Shown one piece after another: positions 16,542 to 24,010 of a DNA stretch of 64,000 bases; within the stretch, counting starts at the first letter, position 1, and every line of letters starts with the position of its first letter. The stretch is from Streptomyces sp. TLI_053 (GTDB taxonomy: Bacteria; Actinomycetota; Actinomycetes; Streptomycetales; Streptomycetaceae). The notes beneath the pieces were generated by a model. It saw only the letters and a program-made list of their open reading frames with translations, searched no databases and was not told the DNA's origin. The position numbers were made by a program, and so were the translations under genes. Location: positions 6,847,501-6,911,500 of the forward strand of contig NZ_LT629775.1 of the NCBI RefSeq assembly GCF_900105395.1, written 5' to 3'.

Positions 16542-17273
16542 ATGCGCCGCACCTCCGTGCTCCTGACCGCCGCCGCCGTGCTCGGCGCGGCCGCCTCGTT
16601 CTCCGTCCCGCTCGCCGCCCCGGCCGCCGCGGCCCCGGCGGCTGCCGGCTGCCAGGCCTATGTCGTCCCGGCGATCAACAACGCCGCGGGGACCTGTTCC
16701 GGGATCGACCCGCGACAGAGCTGGGCGGTCATGGCCAGCTGCGACTACTGGGACTACAACCACGTTCGCCGCAGCCGTCCGACCGCCAGTGCCCTGATGC
16801 TCGGCGACGGCACCGCCTACGCCCCCTGCGGCCTCACCGAAGACATCGTGAGCCCCTTCATCTACTACGGGGAGCTCGTCCCCAACGGCCCGGTCGGGCC
16901 GATCAGCGGCTACGCGGGCAAGTGTGTGGACGTGAAGAACGGCACCTCGGCCGACCGCACACCCGTGCAGATCTTCGCCTGCAACGGCACCGCCGCCCAG
17001 CAGTGGAAGATCGCCGAGGACGGGACGATCCGCGCCCTGAACAAGTGCCTGGACGTGGCCGCCGCCGGGACGACGAACGGCACCAAGGTGCAGCTGTACA
17101 CGTGCAACCGCACCGGCGCCCAGCAGTGGCGGGTCCGCGCGGACGGCTCGATCCTCAACCCGGCCTCCGGCCGCTGCCTGGACAACCTCGGCTTCTCCAC
17201 CACCGACGGCAACCAGCTCGGTATCTGGGACTGCAACGGCCTGGAGAACCAGATCTGGCACGTCCCCGCCTGA
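16542..17273 (+). CDS. Secreted two-domain protein: unknown N-terminal domain plus ricin trefoil (second of six)
   Basis: A 243-aa exported protein. Residues 1-~35 are a Sec signal ending in Ala-rich sequence. Residues ~36-113 form an unrecognised domain with four Cys (GCQAYV, GTCSGIDPRQSW, ASCDYW, YAPCGLTED). Residues ~118-243 are a full beta-trefoil with QQWKIA, QQWRVR and QIWHVP, joined by the linker VGPISGYAGKCVDV. ATG 16542 follows GGAAGGACC. No catalytic motif is seen in the N-terminal domain. With the 17538 gene it forms subgroup A of the array. Confidence 0.85.
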   Translation: MRRTSVLLTAAAVLGAAASFSVPLAAPAAAAPAAAGCQAYVVPAINNAAGTCSGIDPRQSWAVMASCDYWDYNHVRRSRPTASALMLGDGTAYAPCGLTEDIVSPFIYYGELVPNGPVGPISGYAGKCVDVKNGTSADRTPVQIFACNGTAAQQWKIAEDGTIRALNKCLDVAAAGTTNGTKVQLYTCNRTGAQQWRVRADGSILNPASGRCLDNLGFSTTDGNQLGIWDCNGLENQIWHVPA

Positions 17274-17419
17274 CCCCGGCGCCCGCGCGTGCGTGCGGCG
17301 GCGGGCCGGTGGTTTCCGGACGGATCGTCCGGGGCCCCGGCCTGCCGTCGCTTCCGCACGTCCGTTCGTACCGGTGCCCGTCCGTGGACGGATCGTTGGC
17401 GTGATCATCTCCCCCCGTT

Positions 17420-17439
17420 GTTGACCGTGGGCACGCATC
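17420..17439 (+). promoter_or_regulatory. Shared upstream motif, copy 2
   Basis: GTTGACCGTGGGCACGCATC, matching 17 of 20 positions of the copy at 16427-16446, lies ~100 bp before the third lectin gene at almost the same distance from the start codon. Confidence 0.45.
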
Positions 17440-17537
17440 CCCCCGAGGCTTCACGCGTCCCGCACAACCGGTACACCGTCATCACGGTTCCCGGCCGGCG
17501 GGCAGACCGGTTCATCGTCTTCGGAAGGACCTTCCTG

Positions 17538-18263
17538 ATGCGTCGTACCGCCGCGCTCCTCGGCTCCGCCCTCCTGCTGGGCGGGGCCGCCGCCCTCGCC
17601 TCGCCCGCCACCGCCGCCCCGGCCGCGGGGAACTGCTACGCCTACACCGGCGCCTGGAACGCCTACGGCGTCTGCAACGGCAGCGACCCGCTCCAGGGCT
17701 GGTACGTCACCGCCACCTGCCAGTCCTGGAACGTCGACCACACCGTGCCGTTCTACCGCACCGCCATCGGCGGCCTGGTGTTCGGCGACGGCACCTCGGT
17801 CGCCTCCTGCGGGATCAACGACACCCTGAGCTTCCCGCACATCGTCTACGCCGGCCGCCTCCCCACCCAGCCCGCCGGTCCGGTCGGCCCGATCACCGGC
17901 TACGCCGACAAGTGCGTGGACGTGAAGGGCGCCAGCAGTGCCGACCGCACGCCGGTGCAGATCTACGACTGCAACGGCACCAACGCCCAGCAGTGGAAGA
18001 TCGCCGTGGACGGCACCGTCCGCGCCTTCAACAAGTGCCTCGACGTCACGGGCGCGGCCACGGGCAACGGCACCAAGGTCCAGCTGTACACCTGCAACGG
18101 GACCGGTGCCCAGCAGTGGCAGGTCCGCGCGGACGGCTCGATCCTCAACCCGGCCTCCGGCCGCTGCCTGGACGACCTGGGCTTCTCCACGGAGAACGGC
18201 AACCAGCTCGGCATCTGGGACTGCAACGGCGCCGCCAACCAGGTCTGGCACGTCCCCGCCTGA
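17538..18263 (+). CDS. Secreted two-domain protein: unknown N-terminal domain plus ricin trefoil (third of six)
   Basis: A 241-aa exported protein built like the 16542 product. It has a Sec signal (MRRTAALLGSALLLGGAAAL), a four-Cys N-terminal domain (NCYAYTG, YGVCNGSDPLQGW, ATCQSW, VASCGIND), linker VGPITGYADKCVDV, and a trefoil with QQWKIA, QQWQVR and QVWHVP. The trefoil is near-identical to that of 16542 (for example NPASGRCLD), while the N-terminal domain is much more diverged. ATG 17538 follows GGAAGGACC. A 45-bp gap to the next gene suggests that this promoter reads through the remaining three. Confidence 0.85.
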   Translation: MRRTAALLGSALLLGGAAALASPATAAPAAGNCYAYTGAWNAYGVCNGSDPLQGWYVTATCQSWNVDHTVPFYRTAIGGLVFGDGTSVASCGINDTLSFPHIVYAGRLPTQPAGPVGPITGYADKCVDVKGASSADRTPVQIYDCNGTNAQQWKIAVDGTVRAFNKCLDVTGAATGNGTKVQLYTCNGTGAQQWQVRADGSILNPASGRCLDDLGFSTENGNQLGIWDCNGAANQVWHVPA

Positions 18264-18308
18264 CGCGTGTCGTTCCCCCCGCCCCCGCGACCTCCCAGGA
18301 GCTTCCCC

Positions 18309-19067
18309 GTGCGCCGTACCGCCTCCGTGTTCGCCACCGCCCTGCTCGCCGCCGCTGCCGCGCTCACCGCGCCCTCCGCCCACGCGGCGGGGAGCACCGC
18401 CCCGCGGGCCACCCCGCCCGCACCGGTCGCGAACGCCGCGGCCGCGCAGAACTGTTCCATTACCGGCTTGGTCTACGGCGCCACCGGGACCTGTACCGGC
18501 CTCGACCCGAACCAGACCTGGAGCGTCGGCGGCTGGTGCCAGGCCTGGGAGAACGGCTTCCCGGTCACGAAGCCGCTCTTCGGCCCGACGGCCGTCGGTG
18601 ACGGCACGGTCGGCGCGTCCTGCGTCATGGGCGGGACGGTGGCCTTCGTCCAGATCGTGTTCGGCCCCACGCCCCCGGCCGGGCCGACCGGCCGGATCAC
18701 CGGGTACGCGGACAAGTGCGTGGACGTGCGCGGCGGCAGCAACGGCAACAGCACCCCGGTCCAGATCTGGGACTGCACCGGCGCCGCCGGCCAGCAGTGG
18801 AAGGTGGCGGCGGACGGGACGGTCCGTGCCCTCGGCAAGTGCCTGGACGTGCAGGGCGGCCGGACCGGCCAGGGCACCCTGGTGCAGATCTACGACTGCA
18901 ACGGCACCGGTGCCCAGCAGTGGCAGGCCCGGCCCGACGGTTCCCTGCTCAACCCGCAGTCCGGCCGCTGCCTGGACGACCTGGGCTTCTCCACCACGAA
19001 CGGCAACCAGCTCGGCATCTGGGACTGCAACGGCGCCGCCAACCAGGTCTGGCACCTGCCGGTCTGA
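18309..19067 (+). CDS. Secreted two-domain protein: unknown N-terminal domain plus ricin trefoil (fourth of six)
   Basis: A 252-aa exported protein and the first of three equal-length subgroup B members. It has a Sec signal, a Pro/Ala-rich linker RATPPAPVANAAAAQ, an N-terminal domain with four Cys (NCSITG, GTCTGLDPNQTW, GWCQAW, ASCVMGG), linker PTGRITGYADKCVDV, and a trefoil with QQWKVA, QQWQAR and QVWHLP. GTG 18309 follows AGGAG. It is 45 bp after the previous stop, so it is probably co-transcribed. Confidence 0.86.
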   Translation: MRRTASVFATALLAAAAALTAPSAHAAGSTAPRATPPAPVANAAAAQNCSITGLVYGATGTCTGLDPNQTWSVGGWCQAWENGFPVTKPLFGPTAVGDGTVGASCVMGGTVAFVQIVFGPTPPAGPTGRITGYADKCVDVRGGSNGNSTPVQIWDCTGAAGQQWKVAADGTVRALGKCLDVQGGRTGQGTLVQIYDCNGTGAQQWQARPDGSLLNPQSGRCLDDLGFSTTNGNQLGIWDCNGAANQVWHLPV

Positions 19068-19108
19068 CGCGTTGTCACCCGCACTCACTGCTTCCTAGGA
19101 GTCCTCCC

Positions 19109-19867
19109 GTGCGTCGTACCGCCGCCCTTCTGGCCACCGCTCTGCTCGCGGGGGCCGCCGCGCTCACCGCGCCCGCCGCCCAGGCTGCCGGGGGCGCCGC
19201 CCCGCGGGCCACCCCGCCCGCACCGGTCGCGGACGCCGTGGCCGCCGAGAACTGCTCTCTCAGGTACTCGGGCTTCGGCGTCGTCGGGACCTGCACCGGC
19301 CTCGACCCCGAGCAGACCTGGACCGTCGCGGGCGTGTGCCAGGAGTACCCCAATGGTGTCCCCGTCCCCTCGGGGTACTCGAGTTCCTGGACCACCGGTG
19401 ACGGCGTCGTCGGCGGGGTCTGCTTCGAGGGCGGGACCCTGGTCTGGTCCAGGATCACCTTCGGGCCCAAGCCGGTGGCCGGGCCGAGGGGCCCGATCAC
19501 CGGGTACGGGAACAAGTGCGTCGACGTCCGCTACGGCAGCAACGCCAACGGCACCCCGGTGCAGATCTACGACTGCCTGGGCAATGCCGCCCAGACCTGG
19601 AAGGTCGCCGTGGACGGCACTGTCCGGGCCCTCGGCAAGTGCCTGGACGTGCAGGGCGGCGTGACCGACATCGGCACCCCGGTGCAGATCTACGACTGCA
19701 ACGGCGGCGGCGCCCAGCAGTGGCGGGCCCGGCCCGACGGCTCGCTGTTCAACCCGATGTCCGGCCGCTGCCTGGACCTGTTCGCGTACAACACCGGCAA
19801 TGCGAGCCCGATCGTGATCTGGGACTGCAACGGCGCCGCCAACCAGGTCTGGCACCTGCCGGCCTGA
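19109..19867 (+). CDS. Secreted two-domain protein: unknown N-terminal domain plus ricin trefoil (fifth of six)
   Basis: A 252-aa subgroup B member, 41 bp after the previous stop. The signal and linker are almost the same as its neighbours (RATPPAPVADAVAAENC). The N-terminal domain keeps GTCTGLDPEQTWTVAGVC but differs strongly in the following loop (QEYPNGVPVPSGYSS). In the trefoil, subdomain alpha has QTWKVA and gamma ends QVWHLP; the gamma core is diverged (RCLDLFAYNTGNASPIVIWD), which may alter ligand choice. GTG 19109 follows TAGGAG. Confidence 0.86.
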   Translation: MRRTAALLATALLAGAAALTAPAAQAAGGAAPRATPPAPVADAVAAENCSLRYSGFGVVGTCTGLDPEQTWTVAGVCQEYPNGVPVPSGYSSSWTTGDGVVGGVCFEGGTLVWSRITFGPKPVAGPRGPITGYGNKCVDVRYGSNANGTPVQIYDCLGNAAQTWKVAVDGTVRALGKCLDVQGGVTDIGTPVQIYDCNGGGAQQWRARPDGSLFNPMSGRCLDLFAYNTGNASPIVIWDCNGAANQVWHLPA

Positions 19868-19921
19868 TCGCTGTTCGGCACTGAACCGTCCCTCTCCTCC
19901 TCACCCCCCGGGAGCATCACC

Positions 19922-20680
19922 GTGCGCCGAGTCGCCGCCCTGTTCGCCACCGCCCTGCTCGCGGGCGCCGCCGCGCTCACCGCGCCCGTCGCCCACGCGG
20001 CGGGGAGCAGCGCTCCGCGGGCCACCCCGCCCGCGCCGGTCGCGGACGCCGTGGCCGCCGAGAACTGCTCGATCAGCTATGTGGCCTTCGGGGCCACCGG
20101 GACCTGTACCGGTCTCGACCCGAACCAGACCTGGAGCATCGGGGGCTGGTGCCAGGCCTGGGAGAACGGCTTCCCGGCCATGAAGCCGCTCTGGAGCCCC
20201 ACGACCGCCGGTGACGGAACCCTGGGCGCGTCCTGCATCCAGGGCGGGATGCCGTACTCCGCCCAGGTCGTCCTCGGACCCAGGCCGCCGGCCGGTCCGA
20301 CCGGCCGGATCACCGGGTACGGCGACAAGTGCGTCGACGTCCGGGGCCAGAACCAGGCCAACGGCACGCCGGTGCAGATCTGGGACTGCCTCGGCACCGC
20401 CGGCCAGCAGTGGCGGATCGGCGCCGATGGCACCGTCCGCGCGCTCGGCAAGTGCCTTGACGTCAAGGGCGGCAACACCGCCCTGGGCACCCCGGTGCAG
20501 ATCTACGACTGCAACGGCACCGGCGCCCAGCAGTGGCAGGCGCGGGCGGACGGCTCGCTGTACAACCCGCAGTCCGGCCGCTGCCTGGACGACTACCAGT
20601 TCTCCACCAGCAACGGCAACCAGTTGCTCATCTGGGACTGCAACGGCTACGCCAACCAGGTCTGGCACCTGCCGGCCTGA
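19922..20680 (+). CDS. Secreted two-domain protein: unknown N-terminal domain plus ricin trefoil (sixth of six)
   Basis: A 252-aa subgroup B member, 54 bp after the previous stop. The N-terminal domain is close to that of the fourth gene (GTCTGLDPNQTWSIGGWC, then QAWENGFP) with its own variable part (MKPLWSPTTAGDG). The trefoil carries QQWRIG, QQWQAR and QVWHLP, and RCLDDYQFSTSNGNQLLIWD in gamma. GTG 19922 follows GGGAGCATCACC. It closes the array and is convergent with a tetR gene only 15 bp away. Confidence 0.86.
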   Translation: MRRVAALFATALLAGAAALTAPVAHAAGSSAPRATPPAPVADAVAAENCSISYVAFGATGTCTGLDPNQTWSIGGWCQAWENGFPAMKPLWSPTTAGDGTLGASCIQGGMPYSAQVVLGPRPPAGPTGRITGYGDKCVDVRGQNQANGTPVQIWDCLGTAGQQWRIGADGTVRALGKCLDVKGGNTALGTPVQIYDCNGTGAQQWQARADGSLYNPQSGRCLDDYQFSTSNGNQLLIWDCNGYANQVWHLPA

Positions 20681-20695
20681 GCCTCCCGGCCTCGC

Positions 20696-21328
20696 TCAGC
20701 CCCGGCCCAGCACGCCGTGGGCCAGGGCGGCGAGGCCGGCCGTGATCCGCTCGGGGGTGACGCCGGCCGCGCGCTGGTGGCGGAACAGCTCCGGGGCGAG
20801 CGGGGCGAGCAGCTGGTCGGCCAGGACCTCCGGGTCCGGCCGGCCGGCCTCGCGCACCAGGTGGGAGACGTGCAGCCGCCAGAACGCGTGGGCGCCGGTC
20901 CGGTAGCGGGCCTCGCCGGTCTCGGCACCGAGCACCAGGTGGACGTGGGTCTCCAGCAGTTCGACCATCGCGGCGTAGAAGGCGGCCAGCCGGTCGGCCG
21001 GGGCGGGGTCGCCCCCGGCGCCCGGGTCGCCGGGGCCGAGCGGGGGCGCGCCGCGCAGCAGCTTCTCCTGGAGGGCGCGCTCGTGCTCGTCGAGCAGGGC
21101 GCGGGCGATCGAGGCGCGGTCGGGGTAGCGGCGGTAGAGCGTGCCGCGGCCGATGCCGGCGGCCCGGGCGATGTCGTCCATGGTGACGGCGGCCGGGTCG
21201 CCGTCGGCGAAGAGCCGCTCGGCGGCGGCCAGCACCTTGGCCCGGTTGCGGGCGGCGTCGGCCCGCTCGCGCGGCGGCGGGCCGTCGGCCAGGGGGAGCT
21301 CGGTCGGCTCGGTCGGCTCGGTGGTCAT
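20696..21328 (-). CDS. TetR-family transcriptional repressor
   Basis: A 210-aa regulator with an N-terminal HTH (ADAARNRAKVLAAAERLFA, then VTMDDIARAAGIGRGTLYRRYP) and an all-helical ligand-binding domain. It is divergent from the azoreductase/SMR pair. Two identical operator-like palindromes in the shared promoter region make self-regulation and repression of that pair likely. ATG 21328 has no Shine-Dalgarno, but TACCGT ends 8 nt upstream, suggesting a leaderless message. An upstream in-frame ATG (21373) would lie inside the operator. Confidence 0.9.
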   Translation of the reverse strand: MTTEPTEPTELPLADGPPPRERADAARNRAKVLAAAERLFADGDPAAVTMDDIARAAGIGRGTLYRRYPDRASIARALLDEHERALQEKLLRGAPPLGPGDPGAGGDPAPADRLAAFYAAMVELLETHVHLVLGAETGEARYRTGAHAFWRLHVSHLVREAGRPDPEVLADQLLAPLAPELFRHQRAAGVTPERITAGLAALAHGVLGRG

Positions 21329-21360
21329 GAGGAGCAACGGTAGAGCGAAGGTGCACCCAA

Positions 21361-21387
21361 GGGAAGTGGACACTCCGTCCGCTTCCC
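21361..21387. promoter_or_regulatory. TetR-type operator 1
   Basis: GGGAAGTGGAC-actcc-GTCCGCTTCCC: 11-bp arms with one mismatch around a 5-bp spacer. The core AAGTGGAC-N5-GTCCGCTT recurs 45 bp downstream. Confidence 0.75.
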
Positions 21388-21389
21388 TT

Positions 21390-21395
21390 TATCGT
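21390..21395 (+). promoter_or_regulatory. -10 element of the azoreductase promoter
   Basis: TATCGT lies between the two operators, about 80 bp before the azoreductase start. Repressor on either side would block it. Confidence 0.4.
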
Positions 21396-21407
21396 TGGGT
21401 GCGCCGA

Positions 21408-21430
21408 CAAGTGGACGCCGTGTCCGCTTG
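21408..21430. promoter_or_regulatory. TetR-type operator 2
   Basis: CAAGTGGAC-gccgt-GTCCGCTTG: 9-bp arms with one mismatch, and the same core sequence as operator 1. Confidence 0.75.
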
Positions 21431-21473
21431 AGTCGGCGGTACCGTCCCGCCCAGACCGCCCCGGGGGTTCACC

Positions 21474-22142
21474 GTGTCCCACCTCCTGCACCTCGACAGC
21501 AGCGCGCGCACCGATTCCTTCACCCGCCGCCTCGGCGCCGCCTTCGCCGACGCCTGGCGCGCCGGCGGGGGCGAGGTCACCCACCGCGACCTCGCCGCCG
21601 ACCCCGTCCCGCCGATCCGCGAGGGCTGGACCACCATCTGCGACACCCTCCAGCGCGAGGAGATCACCGACATCGCCCGCTACGCCGAGGCGGTCCGCAC
21701 GGATCAGGAGCGCGAAGCCTGGGCGGTCGTCCGGCCGCTGCTGGACGAACTCGTCGCCGCCGACGCCGTCCTGGTCGGCGCGCCGATGTACAACTACGGC
21801 ATCCCGTCCGCGCTCAAGGCCTGGATCGACCAGGTCACCTTCCCCCGGATGGTGCTCGCCCCGCGCAAGTTCGTGGTGGTCGCCGCCCGCGGCGGCGCCT
21901 ACGGCCCGGGCACCCCGCGCGAGCCCTACGACCACAACGGCCGCTACCTGACCGACTTCTTCCGCGGCCACTACGCGGTCGAGGACACCGAGGTGATCGC
22001 CGCCGAGCTCGTCAACTCCCTGGTCGACCCGGCCCTCGCCGGGCGGGCCGCCCAGCACCGCGAATCGGTGGCCGACGCGCTGTACCGGGCCGGCGAGATC
22101 GGCACCAAGCTGGTCGGCTACCGCATCCCGAGGGAGGACTGA
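21474..22142 (+). CDS. FMN-dependent NADH-azoreductase / quinone reductase (AzoR-like)
   Basis: A 222-aa flavodoxin-fold oxidoreductase. The N-terminal LLHLDSSARTDSFTRRL binds the FMN phosphate, GAPMYNYGIPSALKAWIDQV is the classic AzoR isoalloxazine-binding motif, and VVAARGGAYGPG lines the flavin pocket. Family members reduce azo dyes and quinones with NAD(P)H. GTG 21474. It forms an operon with the SMR gene (5-bp gap) and is probably repressed by the divergent TetR, which fits a response to quinone-like or cationic toxicants. Confidence 0.92.
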   Translation: MSHLLHLDSSARTDSFTRRLGAAFADAWRAGGGEVTHRDLAADPVPPIREGWTTICDTLQREEITDIARYAEAVRTDQEREAWAVVRPLLDELVAADAVLVGAPMYNYGIPSALKAWIDQVTFPRMVLAPRKFVVVAARGGAYGPGTPREPYDHNGRYLTDFFRGHYAVEDTEVIAAELVNSLVDPALAGRAAQHRESVADALYRAGEIGTKLVGYRIPRED

Positions 22143-22147
22143 GCGCC

Positions 22148-22471
22148 GTGCCGTGGCTCTGGCTGCTGCTCGCGGGGGTGGTGGAGGTCGCCTGGGCGCA
22201 GTCGATCGAACCGACCCGCGGATTCACCCGCCTCCCGCAGAGCCTGCTGTGCCTCGTGCTGATGCTGGTCGCGGTGTTCCTGCTCTCCCGCGCGATGCGG
22301 GACCTCCCGGTCGGCACCGGCTACGCGGTCTTCACCGGCATCGGCACCGTCGGCACCGTCCTGACCGCCCTCGCCCTCCGCCACGAGGTCCCGTCCCCGA
22401 CCACCTTCGCCGGCCTCGGCCTGATCACGGCCGGCCTGATCACGGTGCACCTGGGGGCGGGGGCGCAGTGA
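22148..22471 (+). CDS. Small multidrug resistance (SMR) efflux protein, SugE/Gdx-like
   Basis: A 107-aa protein with four membrane helices. The essential membrane Glu is at residue 13 (LLLAGVVEVAWAQSIE). The segment PVGTGYAVFTGIGTVGTVL is the helix 3 dimer motif, closer to the Gdx/SugE subtype than to EmrE. It is an antiporter for cations such as guanidinium or quaternary ammonium compounds. The start is GTG 22148, 5 bp after the azoreductase stop. Confidence 0.9.
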   Translation: MPWLWLLLAGVVEVAWAQSIEPTRGFTRLPQSLLCLVLMLVAVFLLSRAMRDLPVGTGYAVFTGIGTVGTVLTALALRHEVPSPTTFAGLGLITAGLITVHLGAGAQ

Positions 22472-22506
22472 CCGGGCCCACCTTGCGTCGGGGACGGGTG
22501 GTTCCG

Positions 22507-22920
22507 TCAGTCCGGCAGGAGGTGGAAGGCCGAGGTGTGGAGCGGGCGGACGACACTGAAGTGACGACGGTCCAGAGTGGCGATCTCTGTCAGGCCGAGC
22601 CTCTCGGCGACGGCGATCACCGAGGCATCCGTGGCGCCGAGCGGGAAGTCGGCGTAGATCTCGACGAGTTCGGCCATCCGGAGGAGATCACTGTCGACGG
22701 TCTCGACCTGTCGGAGCTCACCGGCTGCGACGGCACGGAGGAAGGCGGCCTCGGCCTTGCTGCCCATATCGCGTTCGACGAGGTAGCAGACCTCGGTGAC
22801 CACGTACGGGGTGACCAGGAGGTCGCCGGAGTAGCTGTCGAAGAACCGTACACATCGGGCGTGGTTGGCGTCGGTGGCGGCCAGAGTGGCCACCAAGGGG
22901 CCGGTGTCGACCAGGATCAC
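22507..22920 (-). CDS. PIN-domain toxin, VapC-like
   Basis: A 137-aa PIN-domain ribonuclease with the acidic triad and metal site visible: Asp5 (MILVDTGPLVA), Glu43 (VVTEVCYLV), Asp98 (LGATDASVIAVAERLG) and Asp117 (IATLDRRHF). The length is normal for VapC. Its ATG overlaps the stop of the upstream small gene by 4 bp, the usual arrangement of antitoxin then toxin. The target is probably tRNA or rRNA, as in other VapC proteins, but is not shown here. Confidence 0.9.
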   Translation of the reverse strand: MILVDTGPLVATLAATDANHARCVRFFDSYSGDLLVTPYVVTEVCYLVERDMGSKAEAAFLRAVAAGELRQVETVDSDLLRMAELVEIYADFPLGATDASVIAVAERLGLTEIATLDRRHFSVVRPLHTSAFHLLPD

Positions 22921-23144
22921 TCGTCGACTCCCCGCAGTTCGGAGCGGATGATGCGCTTCGCCTCCGAGCCCAGGTCGGGGTTGGCGCTCACTCCTATTCC
23001 CGTGAAGCTCAGCCGATGACGCGGTGGAGCCTCGTCCTCGCCCACCAGGCGGAGGGCGTGTCGGCGGACCTCCTCGGCCTGTTTCGGGTCCAGCCGGTCG
23101 ATGAGGTCATGGAGCTCGGGGTAGTGGTCGTGGGCGACGCTCAT
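22917..23144 (-). CDS. Putative antitoxin partner of the PIN toxin
   Basis: A 75-aa protein (LHDLIDRLDPKQAEEVRRHALRL...). It lacks a clear AbrB or RHH signature but has a helical N-terminus and a variable C-terminal tail (SELRGVDE) that could neutralise the toxin. Assignment rests on its size, its ATGA overlap with the PIN gene and its position upstream. No operator palindrome is obvious before the start. Confidence 0.7.
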   Translation of the reverse strand: MSVAHDHYPELHDLIDRLDPKQAEEVRRHALRLVGEDEAPPRHRLSFTGIGVSANPDLGSEAKRIIRSELRGVDE

Positions 23145-23184
23145 GCCCTCACGATACTGCCGACCGTGCCGGGGGCGGGGCTCT

Positions 23185-24000
23185 TCAAGCCGTGAGGGCT
23201 CGGGGAGTGCGGGTGGGCGTGCGGATCGTGATGCCGGCCGCCGCGCGGGCCTCGTCGTAGCGGGTGAGGAGGAGGCGGGCGAGCTCCGGGGTGGGGGCGA
23301 GCACGTCGGCCAGCACGTCGGCGGCGGCCTCGGTGGCGGCCTGGGCGATGCGGTCGGGGAGCAGGCCGGGGGCGAGCAGGTAGGGGGAGACGGCGACCCG
23401 TTCGACGGCCGGGGCGCGGCGCAGGGCGGCGACGGCGTCCGGGACGCGGGGCCCGCCGGCGGAGGCGTAGGCGACCTCGACGGCGGCCCAGCCGCGGGTG
23501 CGGCGCCATTCGGCGGCGACCGCCCTGGTGACGGCGTCGGCGGCCGGGTCGGAGGAGCCGGCGGCGGCGAGCACGACGCCGGTGCGGGCGCGGGCGGCGG
23601 GGGAGGCGAGCTCCGGCGCGGCCTCGGCGAGCCGGCGGTCGAGGGCGGCGAGCAGCAGCGGTGACGGCCCGAGGACGTCCGCGAGCGGCAGGTCGGCGCC
23701 GACCGTGCGGAGGGCGGCGGGGATGTCGTGCTTGGCGTGGAAGGCCCGGTTGAGCAGCAGCGGGACGGCGATCGCGGCGCCGTCGAGCCGCTCCACCACC
23801 TGCGGGATGCGCGGTGCGCAGTGGTCCAGGTAGGCGGTGGCGACGTCCAGGTGGGGGCGCAGCCGGTGCAGCAGCGGGACCAGGGCGGCCACCGCGGCGG
23901 CGTGCCGGGGGTCGCGGCTGCCGTGGGCGATCAGGAGCAGGGCGGGGCCGCCCGCCGCCACCGGGGTGGCGGGGGCGGCGGACAGCCGTCGTTCGGTCAT
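23185..24000 (-). CDS. Sirohydrochlorin chelatase, CbiX-type
   Basis: A 271-aa two-repeat chelatase. It begins LLLIAHGSRDPRHAAAV with His26 of the conserved HGS motif, and carries VPLLLNRAFHAKHDIP, whose His residues belong to the metal site. It inserts Fe2+ (or Co2+) into sirohydrochlorin. It lies at the end of the sulfur-assimilation run and probably supplies sirohaem for the sulfite reductase. It starts 10 bp after the ABC permease stop, so it is in the same operon. Confidence 0.88.
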   Translation of the reverse strand: MTERRLSAAPATPVAAGGPALLLIAHGSRDPRHAAAVAALVPLLHRLRPHLDVATAYLDHCAPRIPQVVERLDGAAIAVPLLLNRAFHAKHDIPAALRTVGADLPLADVLGPSPLLLAALDRRLAEAAPELASPAARARTGVVLAAAGSSDPAADAVTRAVAAEWRRTRGWAAVEVAYASAGGPRVPDAVAALRRAPAVERVAVSPYLLAPGLLPDRIAQAATEAAADVLADVLAPTPELARLLLTRYDEARAAAGITIRTPTRTPRALTA

Positions 24001-24010
24001 GCGGGGGGCC

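Noticed and set aside
15837..20680. Lectin array as part of a toxin (AB-type) system
   Set aside because: No catalytic A-chain, protease or glycosidase is linked, and the N-terminal domain shows no enzyme motif, so I do not call it a toxin.
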